Shown here: positions 52,784 to 61,258 of the stretch, one piece after another | Layout: each line of letters opens with the position of its first letter | Position numbering within the stretch: position 1 is the first letter of the stretch | Source: Holophagales bacterium | GTDB taxonomy: Bacteria; Acidobacteriota; Thermoanaerobaculia; UBA5066 | Direction of reading: 5' to 3' | NCBI GenBank assembly: GCA_016714815.1 | Contig: JADKBZ010000005.1 | Span: 124,001 to 188,000, forward strand | Length of the DNA: 64,000 nucleotides | Notes under the pieces: model-generated | What the model was told of the DNA's origin: nothing | What the model saw: only the letters and a program-made list of their open reading frames with translations | Database searches by the model: none | Made by a program: the position numbers and the translations under genes

Positions 52784-53392
52784 ATGTTCGTGGCCCTGCG
52801 GCGGGTGCACGTCGCCGCCAGCGATTTTTCGCGGTCTCGCCGCTTCTACGGGGAAACGCTCGGCCTGCATGAAATCGGCGGGTTCGAGAAGGACTGGGTC
52901 GAGTTCGGCCTGGGTCCCGTCCTCGTGAAGCTGACGCCGCTCCGCCCCGGCGAGGTGCCGGCCCGCAACCAGGTGGCCCTGACTCTCTCCGCCGCCGACC
53001 TCGAGGCCTGCCTGACGGCCTTGAAGGAGAGGGGAGTCACGGTCACCCGAGGACCGATGGAGGAGTTCACCGGCCGCTCGGCCGAGATCCTCGACCCGGA
53101 CGGGTACCGGATCATCGTCTTCCAGTCGTCCGACCTCCACCCCGACGAGGAGTACGTCCCGATGTCGGAGGTCGACGAGAAGGTCAAGGAGAAGATCGCC
53201 GCCCTGAAGGCCAAGGAGAAGGGGAAGCCCCCTCTCGTCAAGCCTCCCGCGGCAAAGGTCGCCCCGAAGAAGCCGGCGTCGAAGAAGGCGGCCGGGACGG
53301 CGCACAAGAAGGCCGCCCCGAAGAGCCCGGCCCCGAAGAAGGCCGCGAAGCCGGCTCCGAAGAAGCCCGCCCCGAAGAAGGGAAAGAAATAG
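52784..53392 (+). CDS. VOC (glyoxalase-fold) protein with histone H1/AlgP-like Lys-Ala-Pro tail
   Basis: 202 residues. Residues 1-115 are a VOC domain: LRRVHVAASDFSRSRRFYGE, FEKDWVEFGLGPVLVKL, VALTLSAADLEACLTALKER and GRSAEILDPDGYRIIVFQSS, with metal-site candidates H9 and E in the AEILDPDG strand. After a short charged helix (SEVDEKVKEKIAALKAKEKG) comes a basic tail of about 65 residues built of PKKPA/KKAA repeats, ending KKGKK. Such tails bind nucleic acid in AlgP, HctB and histone H1-like proteins. A VOC enzyme with this tail is uncommon; it may be tethered to the nucleoid. The GGGAGG ribosome site is clear. Substrate unknown. Confidence 0.85.
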   Translation: MFVALRRVHVAASDFSRSRRFYGETLGLHEIGGFEKDWVEFGLGPVLVKLTPLRPGEVPARNQVALTLSAADLEACLTALKERGVTVTRGPMEEFTGRSAEILDPDGYRIIVFQSSDLHPDEEYVPMSEVDEKVKEKIAALKAKEKGKPPLVKPPAAKVAPKKPASKKAAGTAHKKAAPKSPAPKKAAKPAPKKPAPKKGKK

Positions 53393-53462
53393 CCCTTCCG
53401 TCCTCCCGACGTACGGATTCCCGGCGCCCCGCACCCGCGGGGCGCTGGTATTCTGGCCGGTC

Positions 53463-54647
53463 ATGAGCACCGCCCTCATCGACTTCTGCCGCACCGAGAT
53501 CGAGGCCCTCAAGGAGGCCCGCACCTTCAAGAAGGAGCGCGTCCTCGAGGGGCCCACCGGGGCCCGCGTCCGCGTCGACGGCCGCGAGGTCCTGATGCTC
53601 ACCTCCAACAACTACCTCGGCTTCGCGAACCACCCCCGGATCGTCGAGGCCGCCCGCAAGGCGCTCGAGCGCTGGGGCAACGGCCTCGGCTCCGTCCGCT
53701 TCATCTGCGGGACGCAGGAGCTCCACAAGGAGCTCGAGCGGACGATCTCGGCCTTCTTCGGCACCGAGGACACCATCCTCTACATGTCCTGCTGGAACGC
53801 CAACGAAGGGCTCTTTCAGCCCCTCCTCGGCGAGGAGGACGCCATCCTGACGGACGGCCTCAACCACGCCTCCATCATCGACGGCATCCGCCTCTGCAAG
53901 GCGAAGCGCTACGTCCTGCCGCACGGCGACCTCGCCGCCTCCGAGAAGGCGCTCGTGGAGTCGCAGGCCCAGCGGCGGCGCCTCTACATGACCGACGGCG
54001 TCTTCTCCATGGAAGGCGAGGTCGGCCCGATCCCCGAGCTCGTCGACCTCTGCGCGAAGCACGACACCCTCCTCGTCGTCGACGACTCCCACGCGACGGG
54101 CGTCCTCGGCGCCACCGGGCGCGGCTCGGCCGAGGAGACCGGCGTCCACGGGAAGGTGGCCGTCTTCACGTCGACCCTCGGCAAGGCGATGGGCTCGGCC
54201 GCCGGCGGCTTCACCACCGGCCCGGGGCCTCTCGTCGAATTCCTCCGTCAGCGCTCGCGGACGACCCTCTTCTCCAACGCCCTCCCCCCCGCCGTCACCG
54301 CCTCCTCGCTCGAGGCCTTCCGGATGCTCATGGAGGACCCCACCCCGGTCCAGCGGGTCCGCGCGAATGCGGCCCACTTCCGGACGCAGATGACCGAGGC
54401 GGGCTTCAACATCCCGAAGGGGGTCCACCCGATCGTCCCGGTCATCGTCGGCGACACGGCCAAGGCCCTCGCGATGTCGGCCGCCCTCTTCGAGAAGGGG
54501 GTCTACGTCTCGGGATTCGGCTACCCCGTCGTCCCCCAGGGGCACGCGCGGCTGCGCTGCCAGATCTCGGCCGTCCACTCCACCGCCGACCTCGACGAGG
54601 CCGTCGAGGCGTTCAAGGCCGTGGGAAAAGAGTTCGGCGTCGTCTGA
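53463..54647 (+). CDS. kbl: Glycine C-acetyltransferase / 2-amino-3-ketobutyrate CoA ligase
   Basis: 394 residues of the alpha-oxoamine synthase family (PLP fold type I). Seen: LTSNNYLGFANHPRIVEAAR, GLGSVRFICGTQELHKELE, DGLNHASIIDGIRL, VVDDSHATGVLGATGRG and the PLP lysine K241 in TSTLGKAMGSAAGG. FICGTQ and DDSHATG favour Kbl over BioF, HemA or SPT. It cleaves 2-amino-3-ketobutyrate with CoA to glycine and acetyl-CoA, the second step of threonine degradation. The partner tdh is not in the window. Followed by GC-rich tandem hairpins. Confidence 0.92.
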   Translation: MSTALIDFCRTEIEALKEARTFKKERVLEGPTGARVRVDGREVLMLTSNNYLGFANHPRIVEAARKALERWGNGLGSVRFICGTQELHKELERTISAFFGTEDTILYMSCWNANEGLFQPLLGEEDAILTDGLNHASIIDGIRLCKAKRYVLPHGDLAASEKALVESQAQRRRLYMTDGVFSMEGEVGPIPELVDLCAKHDTLLVVDDSHATGVLGATGRGSAEETGVHGKVAVFTSTLGKAMGSAAGGFTTGPGPLVEFLRQRSRTTLFSNALPPAVTASSLEAFRMLMEDPTPVQRVRANAAHFRTQMTEAGFNIPKGVHPIVPVIVGDTAKALAMSAALFEKGVYVSGFGYPVVPQGHARLRCQISAVHSTADLDEAVEAFKAVGKEFGVV

Positions 54648-54648
54648 A

Positions 54649-54870
54649 GTGATCGCGGGGGGACCACGGCCCTTCGGGCCCGCGGCCGGTCCCCCCGCAC
54701 CCCCTCCGACCCGGCTTTCTAGAATGTGATCGCGGGGGGCTTCGGCCCACGCGGCCCTTCGGGCCCGCGGCCGGTCCCCCCGCTTCCCCTCCGACCCAGC
54801 TTTCTAGAATGTGATCGCGGGGGGCTTCGGCCCACGCGGCCCTTCGGGCCGGCGGCCGGTCCCCCCGCTT
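54649..54870. repeat. Tandem hairpin repeat (77/85-bp units, about 2.7 copies)
   Basis: Units beginning gtgatcgcgggggg start at 54649, 54726 and 54811 (77 then 85 bp apart; the longer unit has an extra 8 bp). Each contains GCGGGGGG ... GGTCCCCCCGC arms around a ggcccttcgggcc hairpin and ends ctttctagaat. It fills the gap between convergent kbl and the CPBP gene and probably terminates both transcripts. Confidence 0.85.
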
Positions 54871-54878
54871 CCCCGGTC

Positions 54879-55802
54879 TCAGCCTGACAGGCCCGGGACG
54901 GTCGCGAAGGGCTCCTCGCCCGGCGCGCGGCGCGCGGCGAAGCCCTTCCTCACGAGCGCCCAGGCGACCGCGAGGCTCGCCGCCGCGACGAGGATCCCCG
55001 CCTCCCCCACCCAGATCGACGGCGCCTTGGTGGAGACGTCGAAGGCTCCCTGGATCACGGCGTTCCAGACCCCGTGAAGGACGACCGCCGGCCAGACGCT
55101 CCCGGTCGTGAGACGCAGGTACGCCATCGTGAAGCCGATCCCGACGACCGTGACGACGAAGACCGCCGCGGAGAGGATGCGGTTCGGCCCGGCGGCGTAC
55201 TGACCGCTGACGACGAGGGGAACGTGCCAGAGAGCCCAGACCAGGCTGCTGACGAGAACCGGCCGGGGGACCTCCGCCTCGATGAGGCGCGTCAGGAGGT
55301 AGCCGCGCCAGCCGATCTCCTCTCCGGCCGCCGAGACCAGGCTCACGACGGAGCCGAGAGTGAGCGTGATACCAAGAAGAGTCGCCAGCCGCGCCGCCTG
55401 GCCAAGGGCGGAGAGCCCCACGTCCGCGAGAGCCGGCACGCCGAAGCTTGCGAGCCCCGTCATCCAGGCGAGACCGTAGACGACGGCCCCGAAGACCGGG
55501 GGCAGGAGCCAGGCGAAACCGATCGCCCTCCACCCCGCCCGGCCCCCAAGCCGGAAGGAGACGTCCCGGAACCCCTCGCGGAACACGAGCCTCGCGACGA
55601 GAGACGCGACCGCCGGCGTCCACATGAGCCCGTAGACGAGCCCCGGGCTCTCGCCGATCGGCTTGCCGGACCTGAGGAGAAGCCCCTGGAAGACCCCGCT
55701 CCCGAGCGCGACGACGGCGAAAAAGACGAGGAGCCCGTTACGGGCTGCGTCGGCGCGGGTAGGGACGGGCTCGGTCGGAACCCCGGGCTCGCTGTCGTTC
55801 AT
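54879..55802 (-). CDS. CPBP-family intramembrane metalloprotease
   Basis: 307 residues with about eight helices. CPBP (Abi/Rce1-like) motifs: EE at 161-162 in AAGEEIGWRGYLL, H193 in WALWHVPLVVSG, H243 in VVLHGVWN, in the expected order for the glutamate-type active site. Family members cleave within or near membranes (prenyl-CAAX processing in eukaryotes; bacteriocin immunity or regulated proteolysis in bacteria). The N-terminal 20 residues are a Pro/Glu-rich cytosolic tail. No neighbour hints at the substrate. Confidence 0.9.
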   Translation of the reverse strand: MNDSEPGVPTEPVPTRADAARNGLLVFFAVVALGSGVFQGLLLRSGKPIGESPGLVYGLMWTPAVASLVARLVFREGFRDVSFRLGGRAGWRAIGFAWLLPPVFGAVVYGLAWMTGLASFGVPALADVGLSALGQAARLATLLGITLTLGSVVSLVSAAGEEIGWRGYLLTRLIEAEVPRPVLVSSLVWALWHVPLVVSGQYAAGPNRILSAAVFVVTVVGIGFTMAYLRLTTGSVWPAVVLHGVWNAVIQGAFDVSTKAPSIWVGEAGILVAAASLAVAWALVRKGFAARRAPGEEPFATVPGLSG

Positions 55803-55860
55803 GCCGTCAAGTGTCGCACCGCCCCCGTTCCGAGCTCGGACGCCGAGGCGCTCTTTCTTT

Positions 55861-55917
55861 GTGCCAGGCGTGCATTCGTGTATTGTTCATAACAATACAC
55901 GAATGCACGCCTGGCAC
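55861..55917. repeat. Perfect 57-nt palindrome (REP-like)
   Basis: Two 27-nt arms, gtgccaggcgtgcattcgtg plus tattgtt and its exact complement, separated by cat. The inner gtgtattgtt/aacaatacac is shared with the palindrome at 26131-26153; the outer arms differ. It lies in the 201-bp gap between two leftward genes (the OPT and CPBP genes). A GC-rich inverted pair (ccgcggctttcgccgcgg, 55951-55968) just beyond it may be the OPT gene terminator. Confidence 0.92.
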
Positions 55918-56003
55918 CATTCCCCGCGATACCGCGAAAACACGAAGGCCGCGGCTTTCGCCGCGGCCTTCGACCGGAACGGGTATCGGGTTCTCGCCCG
56001 AAG

Positions 56004-58049
56004 CTACATGATCGCCGTCGGAGGGGCCGGCTCGTCGGCCGCGCCCGCCTTCCCGAGCGGCACGTAGATGAGGTACGCCGCCAGGAGCGCGACGACCGGG
56101 ATCGCGAGCCACGGGGCGACCGGCGCGAACGCGGCGATCGTCGGGAAGGTGTTGTCCGAACGGAACGCCACGACGCCCGCCACGAGGAGACCGACGAGCG
56201 CCTCTCCTGCGATCAGGCCCGACGCGGCCAGGACGCCGGCGTTCTCGACCCGCGCCTTCTGGGCCGCGTTGAAGTCCTTCTTGCCGGCGAGCTTGTCGAC
56301 GAAGCCGCGGATGAGGCCGCCGATGAAGATGGCGAACGTCGTCTCGAGCGGAAGGTACATACCGACCGAGAAGAGCATCGGGCTCTTGACCTTGACGAGG
56401 ATGAGCGTGATCCCCATCGCGATCCCGACGAGGACGAGCGGCCAGGCCATCTCGCCCCCGACGATCCCCTGCGAGAGGGCCGCCATGAGGCCCGCCTGCG
56501 GGGCCGGGAGGTTCTTGCCGCCGAAGCCGCCGATGCCGGGGTTGCTGGCGAGGTCCGACGTGTGGAGGAGGTAGAGCGGGAAGAACATGACGGCGCCGGC
56601 GACGACGACGCCGATGACGTCGCCCACCTGCATCTTCCACGGGGTACCGCCGAGGATGTGCCCGACCTTCAGGTCCTGCAGCATCTCGCCCGCGACGGCG
56701 GAGGAGACGCAGACGACCGCGGCCACGGCGAGGACCGCCGCGACGCCCTGCGTCCCCTTGACGCCGATGATGACCATCGTCAGTGCGGCGACGATCGTCG
56801 TCGCCAGGGTGAGGCCCGAGATCGGGTTGTTCGACGAGCCGATGAGCCCGACGAGGTTCCCCGAGACCGCCGCGAAGAAGAACCCTGTCACGAGCATGAC
56901 GACGGCGGCCAGGAGCGCTCCGCCGAGGACCTGCGTGAAGTAGAAGTAGAGGGCGACCATCAGGACGAAGACCGCCGCGATCCCCATCAGGACGACCTTG
57001 AAGGAGAGGTCCTTCTCGGTCCGCTCGGTCGCCTCGGAGGCCGCCGCCGACTTCTTCACGTCGGCCACGCCGCGCTTGATCCCCGAGATGAGGTTCTTGC
57101 GCATCCTCCAGAGCGTGAAGCAGGCGCCGACGAGCATCCCGCCGACCGCGATGGGACGGACGATGTAGCGGTAGAGGTGGCCCGCGAGGCCGGCCCAGTT
57201 CTGGACGCCCGAGGCGTCCGTGTACTTGTCGATGAGGTTCGGGCCGAGGAAGAAGACGAGGAGCGGAACGAAGAGCCCCCAGGCGAGGAGGCCGCCCGCG
57301 AAGTTCAGCGCGCCGAGCTCGGGCCCGATGATGTAGCCGACGCCCATGTAGGCCGGCGTGGCAGCCGGAGCCGAGATCGTCGTCACACCGCCCGCGGAGA
57401 TGGTGTTCGCGTCCTTGTTGAGGCCGAGCCGGACGAAGCTCTCCTTGAGCTTGCCGACGCCGACGTGGAAGTCGTTCGAAGCCCGGAAGACGCCCGCGTC
57501 CCCGAGGATCTTGATGAGCGCGCCGACGCCCATCGCCTTGAAGAGCTGGATGGCTGCGTCGGCCCCGCGCTGACCCGCCTTGTGGATCTCGCTCGCGGCG
57601 ACCGACTCGGGGAACGGAAGCCCCTTGTCCTCGACCATCACGCGCCTGAGGATCGTCACGAAGAAGATGCCGAGGAGCCCGCCCAGGATCATGAGCGCCG
57701 TGGCAACCCCGTACTCCTTGATGTCGAAGCCGTCGAACTTCCACATCCCGAGGATGACGAACGCCGGGATCGTGAAGATGGCGCCGGCGGCGACCGACTC
57801 GCCGATGGAGCCGACCGTCCGGGCGAAGTTCTCCTCCAGGAGGGAGCCCTTGAAGATCCGGAGGACGGCCATCCCGATGACGGCCGCCGGGTACGTCGCG
57901 GCGATCGTCATTCCGGCCTTGAGGCCGAGATAGGCGTTGGCCGCGCCGAGGATGACGGCCATCAGGAGCCCGAGTACGAGCGCCCGCCCGGTGAACTCCG
58001 ACATCGTCGAGCTCGCCGGAACGAACGGCTGGAACGGTTTCTCACTCAT
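56004..58049 (-). CDS. OPT-family oligopeptide transporter
   Basis: 681 residues, about 15 helices, a typical length for the bacterial OPT subgroup. Seen: GRALVLGLLMAVILGAANAY then LGLKAGMTIAATYPAAVIGM (family N-terminal motif), LPFPESVAASEIHKAG, YIIGPELGALNFAGGLLAWG, GLIGSSNNPISGLTLATTIV, VCVSSAVAGEMLQDLKVGH and MLFSVGMYLPLETTFAIFIG. OPT carriers import small peptides (or metal-siderophore complexes in the YSL branch) with protons. Monocistronic by spacing, with the tonB-C-like gene 150 bp away on the same strand. Substrate unknown. Confidence 0.93.
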   Translation of the reverse strand: MSEKPFQPFVPASSTMSEFTGRALVLGLLMAVILGAANAYLGLKAGMTIAATYPAAVIGMAVLRIFKGSLLEENFARTVGSIGESVAAGAIFTIPAFVILGMWKFDGFDIKEYGVATALMILGGLLGIFFVTILRRVMVEDKGLPFPESVAASEIHKAGQRGADAAIQLFKAMGVGALIKILGDAGVFRASNDFHVGVGKLKESFVRLGLNKDANTISAGGVTTISAPAATPAYMGVGYIIGPELGALNFAGGLLAWGLFVPLLVFFLGPNLIDKYTDASGVQNWAGLAGHLYRYIVRPIAVGGMLVGACFTLWRMRKNLISGIKRGVADVKKSAAASEATERTEKDLSFKVVLMGIAAVFVLMVALYFYFTQVLGGALLAAVVMLVTGFFFAAVSGNLVGLIGSSNNPISGLTLATTIVAALTMVIIGVKGTQGVAAVLAVAAVVCVSSAVAGEMLQDLKVGHILGGTPWKMQVGDVIGVVVAGAVMFFPLYLLHTSDLASNPGIGGFGGKNLPAPQAGLMAALSQGIVGGEMAWPLVLVGIAMGITLILVKVKSPMLFSVGMYLPLETTFAIFIGGLIRGFVDKLAGKKDFNAAQKARVENAGVLAASGLIAGEALVGLLVAGVVAFRSDNTFPTIAAFAPVAPWLAIPVVALLAAYLIYVPLGKAGAADEPAPPTAIM

Positions 58050-58199
58050 TCAGGAAGATCCTCCCTCGTGGTCTGCTCTCGATATGAACGGTCTGGGGAC
58101 CAAAGGCGCATCAAACGGGGATTCTACACGGGGAACCGGCCCCTCCCGCACGGGGAAAGCGGCGCTGGGAGCGGGCCGCAACGCTACCGAACCGGACGG

Positions 58200-58574
58200 C
58201 TACGGGATGACCGCGACGTGGAAGTGGGCCTCGAGCGTCTTCTGCTCGTAGGAGGCCGGAAGGGGCGGGAACGGCGAGGCCTTCTCGACCGCCGCGAGCG
58301 CCGCCTTGTCCCAGGCCTTCACGCCCGACTCCATCGAGACGAACGCCGACTGGACCCGCCCGTCCCGGCTGAGGAGGGCCTGGACGACGCACTTCTTCCC
58401 GACTGCGGGCACGGAGACCGGCGCCTTCCAGAGTCCCGCGACCTTCTGGAAGACCTGCTTCTGGTAGGCGGGATCCTTCAGGGTCGACTGGAAGTAGACG
58501 TTCAGGGACGGCCGGCCCGCCGCCAGGAGCGGGAGCGCGACGAGAAGGAGGAGGGCGGCTGCGGTTCGCTTCAT
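58200..58574 (-). CDS. Small secreted TonB/TolA C-terminal-like protein
   Basis: 124 residues, signal peptide MKRTAAALLLLVALPLLAAG. The rest resembles a TonB/TolA C-terminal domain: YFQSTLKDPAYQKQVFQKVA, GLWKAPVSVPAVGKKCVVQA, LLSRDGRVQSAFVSMESGVK, AWDKAALAAVEKASPFPPLP. The pattern of a strand with a glycine-bounded turn, then DxAAL.A..ASPFPPLP, is characteristic. There is no N-terminal transmembrane anchor or Pro-rich spacer, so it is not an energy transducer itself; it is a free periplasmic domain. Divergent from the carboxypeptidase gene. Confidence 0.75.
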   Translation of the reverse strand: MKRTAAALLLLVALPLLAAGRPSLNVYFQSTLKDPAYQKQVFQKVAGLWKAPVSVPAVGKKCVVQALLSRDGRVQSAFVSMESGVKAWDKAALAAVEKASPFPPLPASYEQKTLEAHFHVAVIP

Positions 58575-58667
58575 CTCCAGGATTCTCCCGCCCCCGAGCA
58601 TACGACCGGACCCCGGAAAGGACGCGGGAGTCGAGCCCCCGCCGGCCCGCCGCGCTAACCTCCGCGG

Positions 58668-60503
58668 ATGCGTCCGGCCTTCCGCACCTCCGCGTTCGCC
58701 CTTCTCACATCCCTCGCCCTGCTTCCCACGGCGCCGGCCGGCGCCCAGGAGCGGCCAAAGGTGCCGATCCCGCCGGACCACTACACCAAGGCCGAACTCA
58801 ACGCCTTCCGCGGGACCCCGTCGTACGACGAGACGCTCGCGTTCCTCCGGCGGCTGGAGGCGACGTCGCCCCACCTTTCGCTCTCGTTCTACGGGACGTC
58901 CGGCGAGGGGCGGCCGATGCCTCTCCTCGTCGCGTCCAAGGACAAGGCCTTCACGCCGGAGGCCGCCGCAAAGGCGGGCAAACCCGTGCTCCTCGTCCTC
59001 AACGGCATCCACCCCGGCGAGCCCGACGGCAAGGACGCCTGCCTCATCCTCCTCCGCGACCTGGCGCTCGGAAACCGCCCGGAAATCCTCGACACGCTGA
59101 CGCTCCTCGTCGTCCCGATCTACAACGTCGACGGCCACGAGCGCTTCTCGAAGTGGAACCGCCCGAACCAGGACGGCCCGGCCGACGGCATGGGCTTCCG
59201 GACGACGACCCAGGGGCTCGACTTGAACCGCGACTTCCTCAAGGCCGACGCCCCCGAGACGCGCGCGCTCCTTTCTCTCGTCGCCGCCTGGAACCCCGAC
59301 CTCTTCGTCGACGACCACGTCACCGACGGCTCCGACGCGCAGGCGACGCTCACCGTCTCTTACGGCGGGGAGCCCGCGACGCCACAGCCCCTCCGCGCCT
59401 GGCTCGAGACCGTGATGCGCCCCGCCCTCGCCGAGGTCGAGGAGGCCGGCTGGAAGACGTCGCCCTACATCGAGTGGGTCGACCCTCTCGACCCGCCGAA
59501 GGGGATCGACCTCGGCCCCACCGAGCCGCGCTACGGGACCGGCTACATGCCGCTGCGCTCCATCCCGTCGATCCTCGTCGAGATGCACGCCCTGAAGCCC
59601 TACGGCGAGAGGGTTCGGGCGAACGAGGTGTTCCTCTCGGCGCTCCTGGCCCGCGTCGGGCGGGATCCGCAGCCGCTGAAGGCGGCGCGCGCCGCGGCGG
59701 AAGCCGCCGCCCGGGACACGCCCGCCGGCACCCCCTTCGTCCTCGACGCCGTGACCGACACCTCGCGGCCCGAGCAGATCGACTTCCCCGGCTTCGCCTG
59801 GTCGCAGGTCGTCTCCCCCGTCACGGGCCGGCCCCGGCTCGTCTACGACCCCTCGAAGCCGATGAGCATCCCGATGCCCGTCTACCGCCACGCGAAGGCC
59901 ACGGTGGCCACGACCCGCCCCGCCGGCTACCTCGTCCCCGCCGGCTGGCCACGTGTCGAGGAGAAGCTCGCCGCGCACGGGATCCGGTTCACGAAGCTCA
60001 CCCAGCCGCGGACCCTGCCCGTCGGCACGTACCGGGCGAGCGAGGCGAAGCTCGAGAGCTCGCCGTACCAGGGCCGGGTCCGCGTGAGGGCGAAGATCGC
60101 GAAGGCGACCGAAACGCGAACGGTCCCGGCCGGCGCCCTCTACGTTCCGCTCGACACACCTCTCTCCCCCGTCGTGATGCACCTCCTCGAGCCCGAGGGA
60201 CCCGACTCGCTCTTCGCGTGGGGAGAGCTCTCCGCAGCCCTCGAGATGAAGGAGTACATCGACTCCCGTGTCCTCGATCCGCTCGCCGAGAAGCTCCTGA
60301 AGCAGGACCCGAAGCTCGCCGCCGAGTGGGAGACGAAGCTGAAGGATCCGAAGTTCGCCGCGGACTCCCGCGCGCGTTACCACTTCTTCTATTCGCGGAC
60401 GCCCTACTGGGACGAGACCGTCGGGCTCCTGCCGGTCTTCCGCCTCGAGGCGCCCCTCGCGGAACCGCTCGCGCCCGCGACTCCCGCCGCCGGAGGGAAG
60501 TAG
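58668..60503 (+). CDS. Secreted M14-family zinc carboxypeptidase
   Basis: 611 residues, signal peptide RTSAFALLTSLALLPTAPAG. The M14 catalytic domain covers about 45-320: zinc ligands H115 and E118 in NGIHPGEPDGKDA, H217 in FVDDHVTDG, substrate-site GLDLNRDFLK (Asn-Arg pair), and general base E305 in SILVEMHALK. The C-terminal 290 residues are an extra domain of mixed beta structure (VPMPVYRHAKATVATTRP-like region, KLESSPYQGRVRVRAKIAKA), seen in large M14 proteins from several environmental phyla. It removes C-terminal residues or cleaves peptides outside the cytoplasm. Next to an OPT peptide transporter, it could feed peptide uptake (inference). Confidence 0.9.
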   Translation: MRPAFRTSAFALLTSLALLPTAPAGAQERPKVPIPPDHYTKAELNAFRGTPSYDETLAFLRRLEATSPHLSLSFYGTSGEGRPMPLLVASKDKAFTPEAAAKAGKPVLLVLNGIHPGEPDGKDACLILLRDLALGNRPEILDTLTLLVVPIYNVDGHERFSKWNRPNQDGPADGMGFRTTTQGLDLNRDFLKADAPETRALLSLVAAWNPDLFVDDHVTDGSDAQATLTVSYGGEPATPQPLRAWLETVMRPALAEVEEAGWKTSPYIEWVDPLDPPKGIDLGPTEPRYGTGYMPLRSIPSILVEMHALKPYGERVRANEVFLSALLARVGRDPQPLKAARAAAEAAARDTPAGTPFVLDAVTDTSRPEQIDFPGFAWSQVVSPVTGRPRLVYDPSKPMSIPMPVYRHAKATVATTRPAGYLVPAGWPRVEEKLAAHGIRFTKLTQPRTLPVGTYRASEAKLESSPYQGRVRVRAKIAKATETRTVPAGALYVPLDTPLSPVVMHLLEPEGPDSLFAWGELSAALEMKEYIDSRVLDPLAEKLLKQDPKLAAEWETKLKDPKFAADSRARYHFFYSRTPYWDETVGLLPVFRLEAPLAEPLAPATPAAGGK

Positions 60504-60528
60504 CCGCGCTTTCCGGGTCCGCTCCCGA

Positions 60529-60828
60529 TCAGAAGTGGTAGGCGGCACCCCAGAAGTCGGGGGCGGATGGGAGGAACTCGATCCCGATCGCGTGGTGATC
60601 CGAGCGATCCGCCTCCCGGACGAACACCACCCACGCCTTCGCCGTCGCGCCGGTACGCTGGTTGTGAACGGTGATGTTCGCGCCCATGATGATCGGCCGG
60701 GGGCTGTGCACGAGCGCTCCGTGCGCGTTGACCGTCACGGATTCCGCGTAGATGGTCACGTTCCCGTACCGAATTCGGAGCGGCTGGCGGAGTGCGATTC
60801 GGGGGCTTCGTCGCGTGTCTGTTATCAC
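60529..60828 (-). CDS. PilZ-domain protein
   Basis: 99 residues from a GTG at 60828. Single PilZ domain: RRSPRIALRQPLRIRYG (the RxxxR c-di-GMP loop region), then YAESVTVNAHGALVHSPRPI in place of D/NxSxxG, GANITVHNQRTGATAKAWVV and HAIGIEFLPSAPDFWG. PilZ domains bind cyclic-di-GMP; here the second motif is VNAHGA, missing the Ser, so binding may be altered. Start and ribosome site are weak. Convergent with the carboxypeptidase gene, 25 bp apart. Confidence 0.85.
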   Translation of the reverse strand: MITDTRRSPRIALRQPLRIRYGNVTIYAESVTVNAHGALVHSPRPIIMGANITVHNQRTGATAKAWVVFVREADRSDHHAIGIEFLPSAPDFWGAAYHF

Positions 60829-61258
60829 GGATCACTTCTGCGACCTGATGGCGTCGCGCCCAGCCTCGCCCTCCGGACGTCGTGGGGGGCCGTCTCGTCC
60901 GGGACGGCCCGCGACGGAAACCTCATGCGCCGCCGACTATAGCCATGATCCCGGCGGCCGGTCCCGCGCTCGTCGACCGCCCCCCGGAAGACCGCCGAGC
61001 CGGTGCTCGACACCAGGTCCGGTCGCGCCGTATCTACACCTGGACCCCACGAAGGGACCAGCGCCCGCGCGCGGCGCCCGCCCGTCAGCCCGACGAGAGG
61101 ATCAGAGCCACCCGAAAGGCGTCATCGGCCACATGGGCCCCATTTTGATGAAGCCGGCACGGGGAAGCTCATCGGGCGGAAGGGCAAAGGAGACCGCTCT
61201 CCACGCCCAGAGCGCGAACCCGATCGACCCGACACGAGAGTACGGAACTCGCGGCCGC
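60829..61258. other. Intergenic region without a supported gene
   Basis: 430 bases. Open frames on the plus strand here are Arg/Pro-rich shadows. One hairpin is visible, GGGCCGTC (60887-60894) with GACGGCCC (60903-60910), which may be a terminator for the leftward gene at 61259 before the PilZ gene. Nothing else recognised. Confidence 0.5.

Noticed and set aside
60887..60910. Hairpin GGGCCGTC/GACGGCCC as a definite terminator
   Set aside because: Stem only 8 bp and no T run; mentioned in the intergenic entry but not called.
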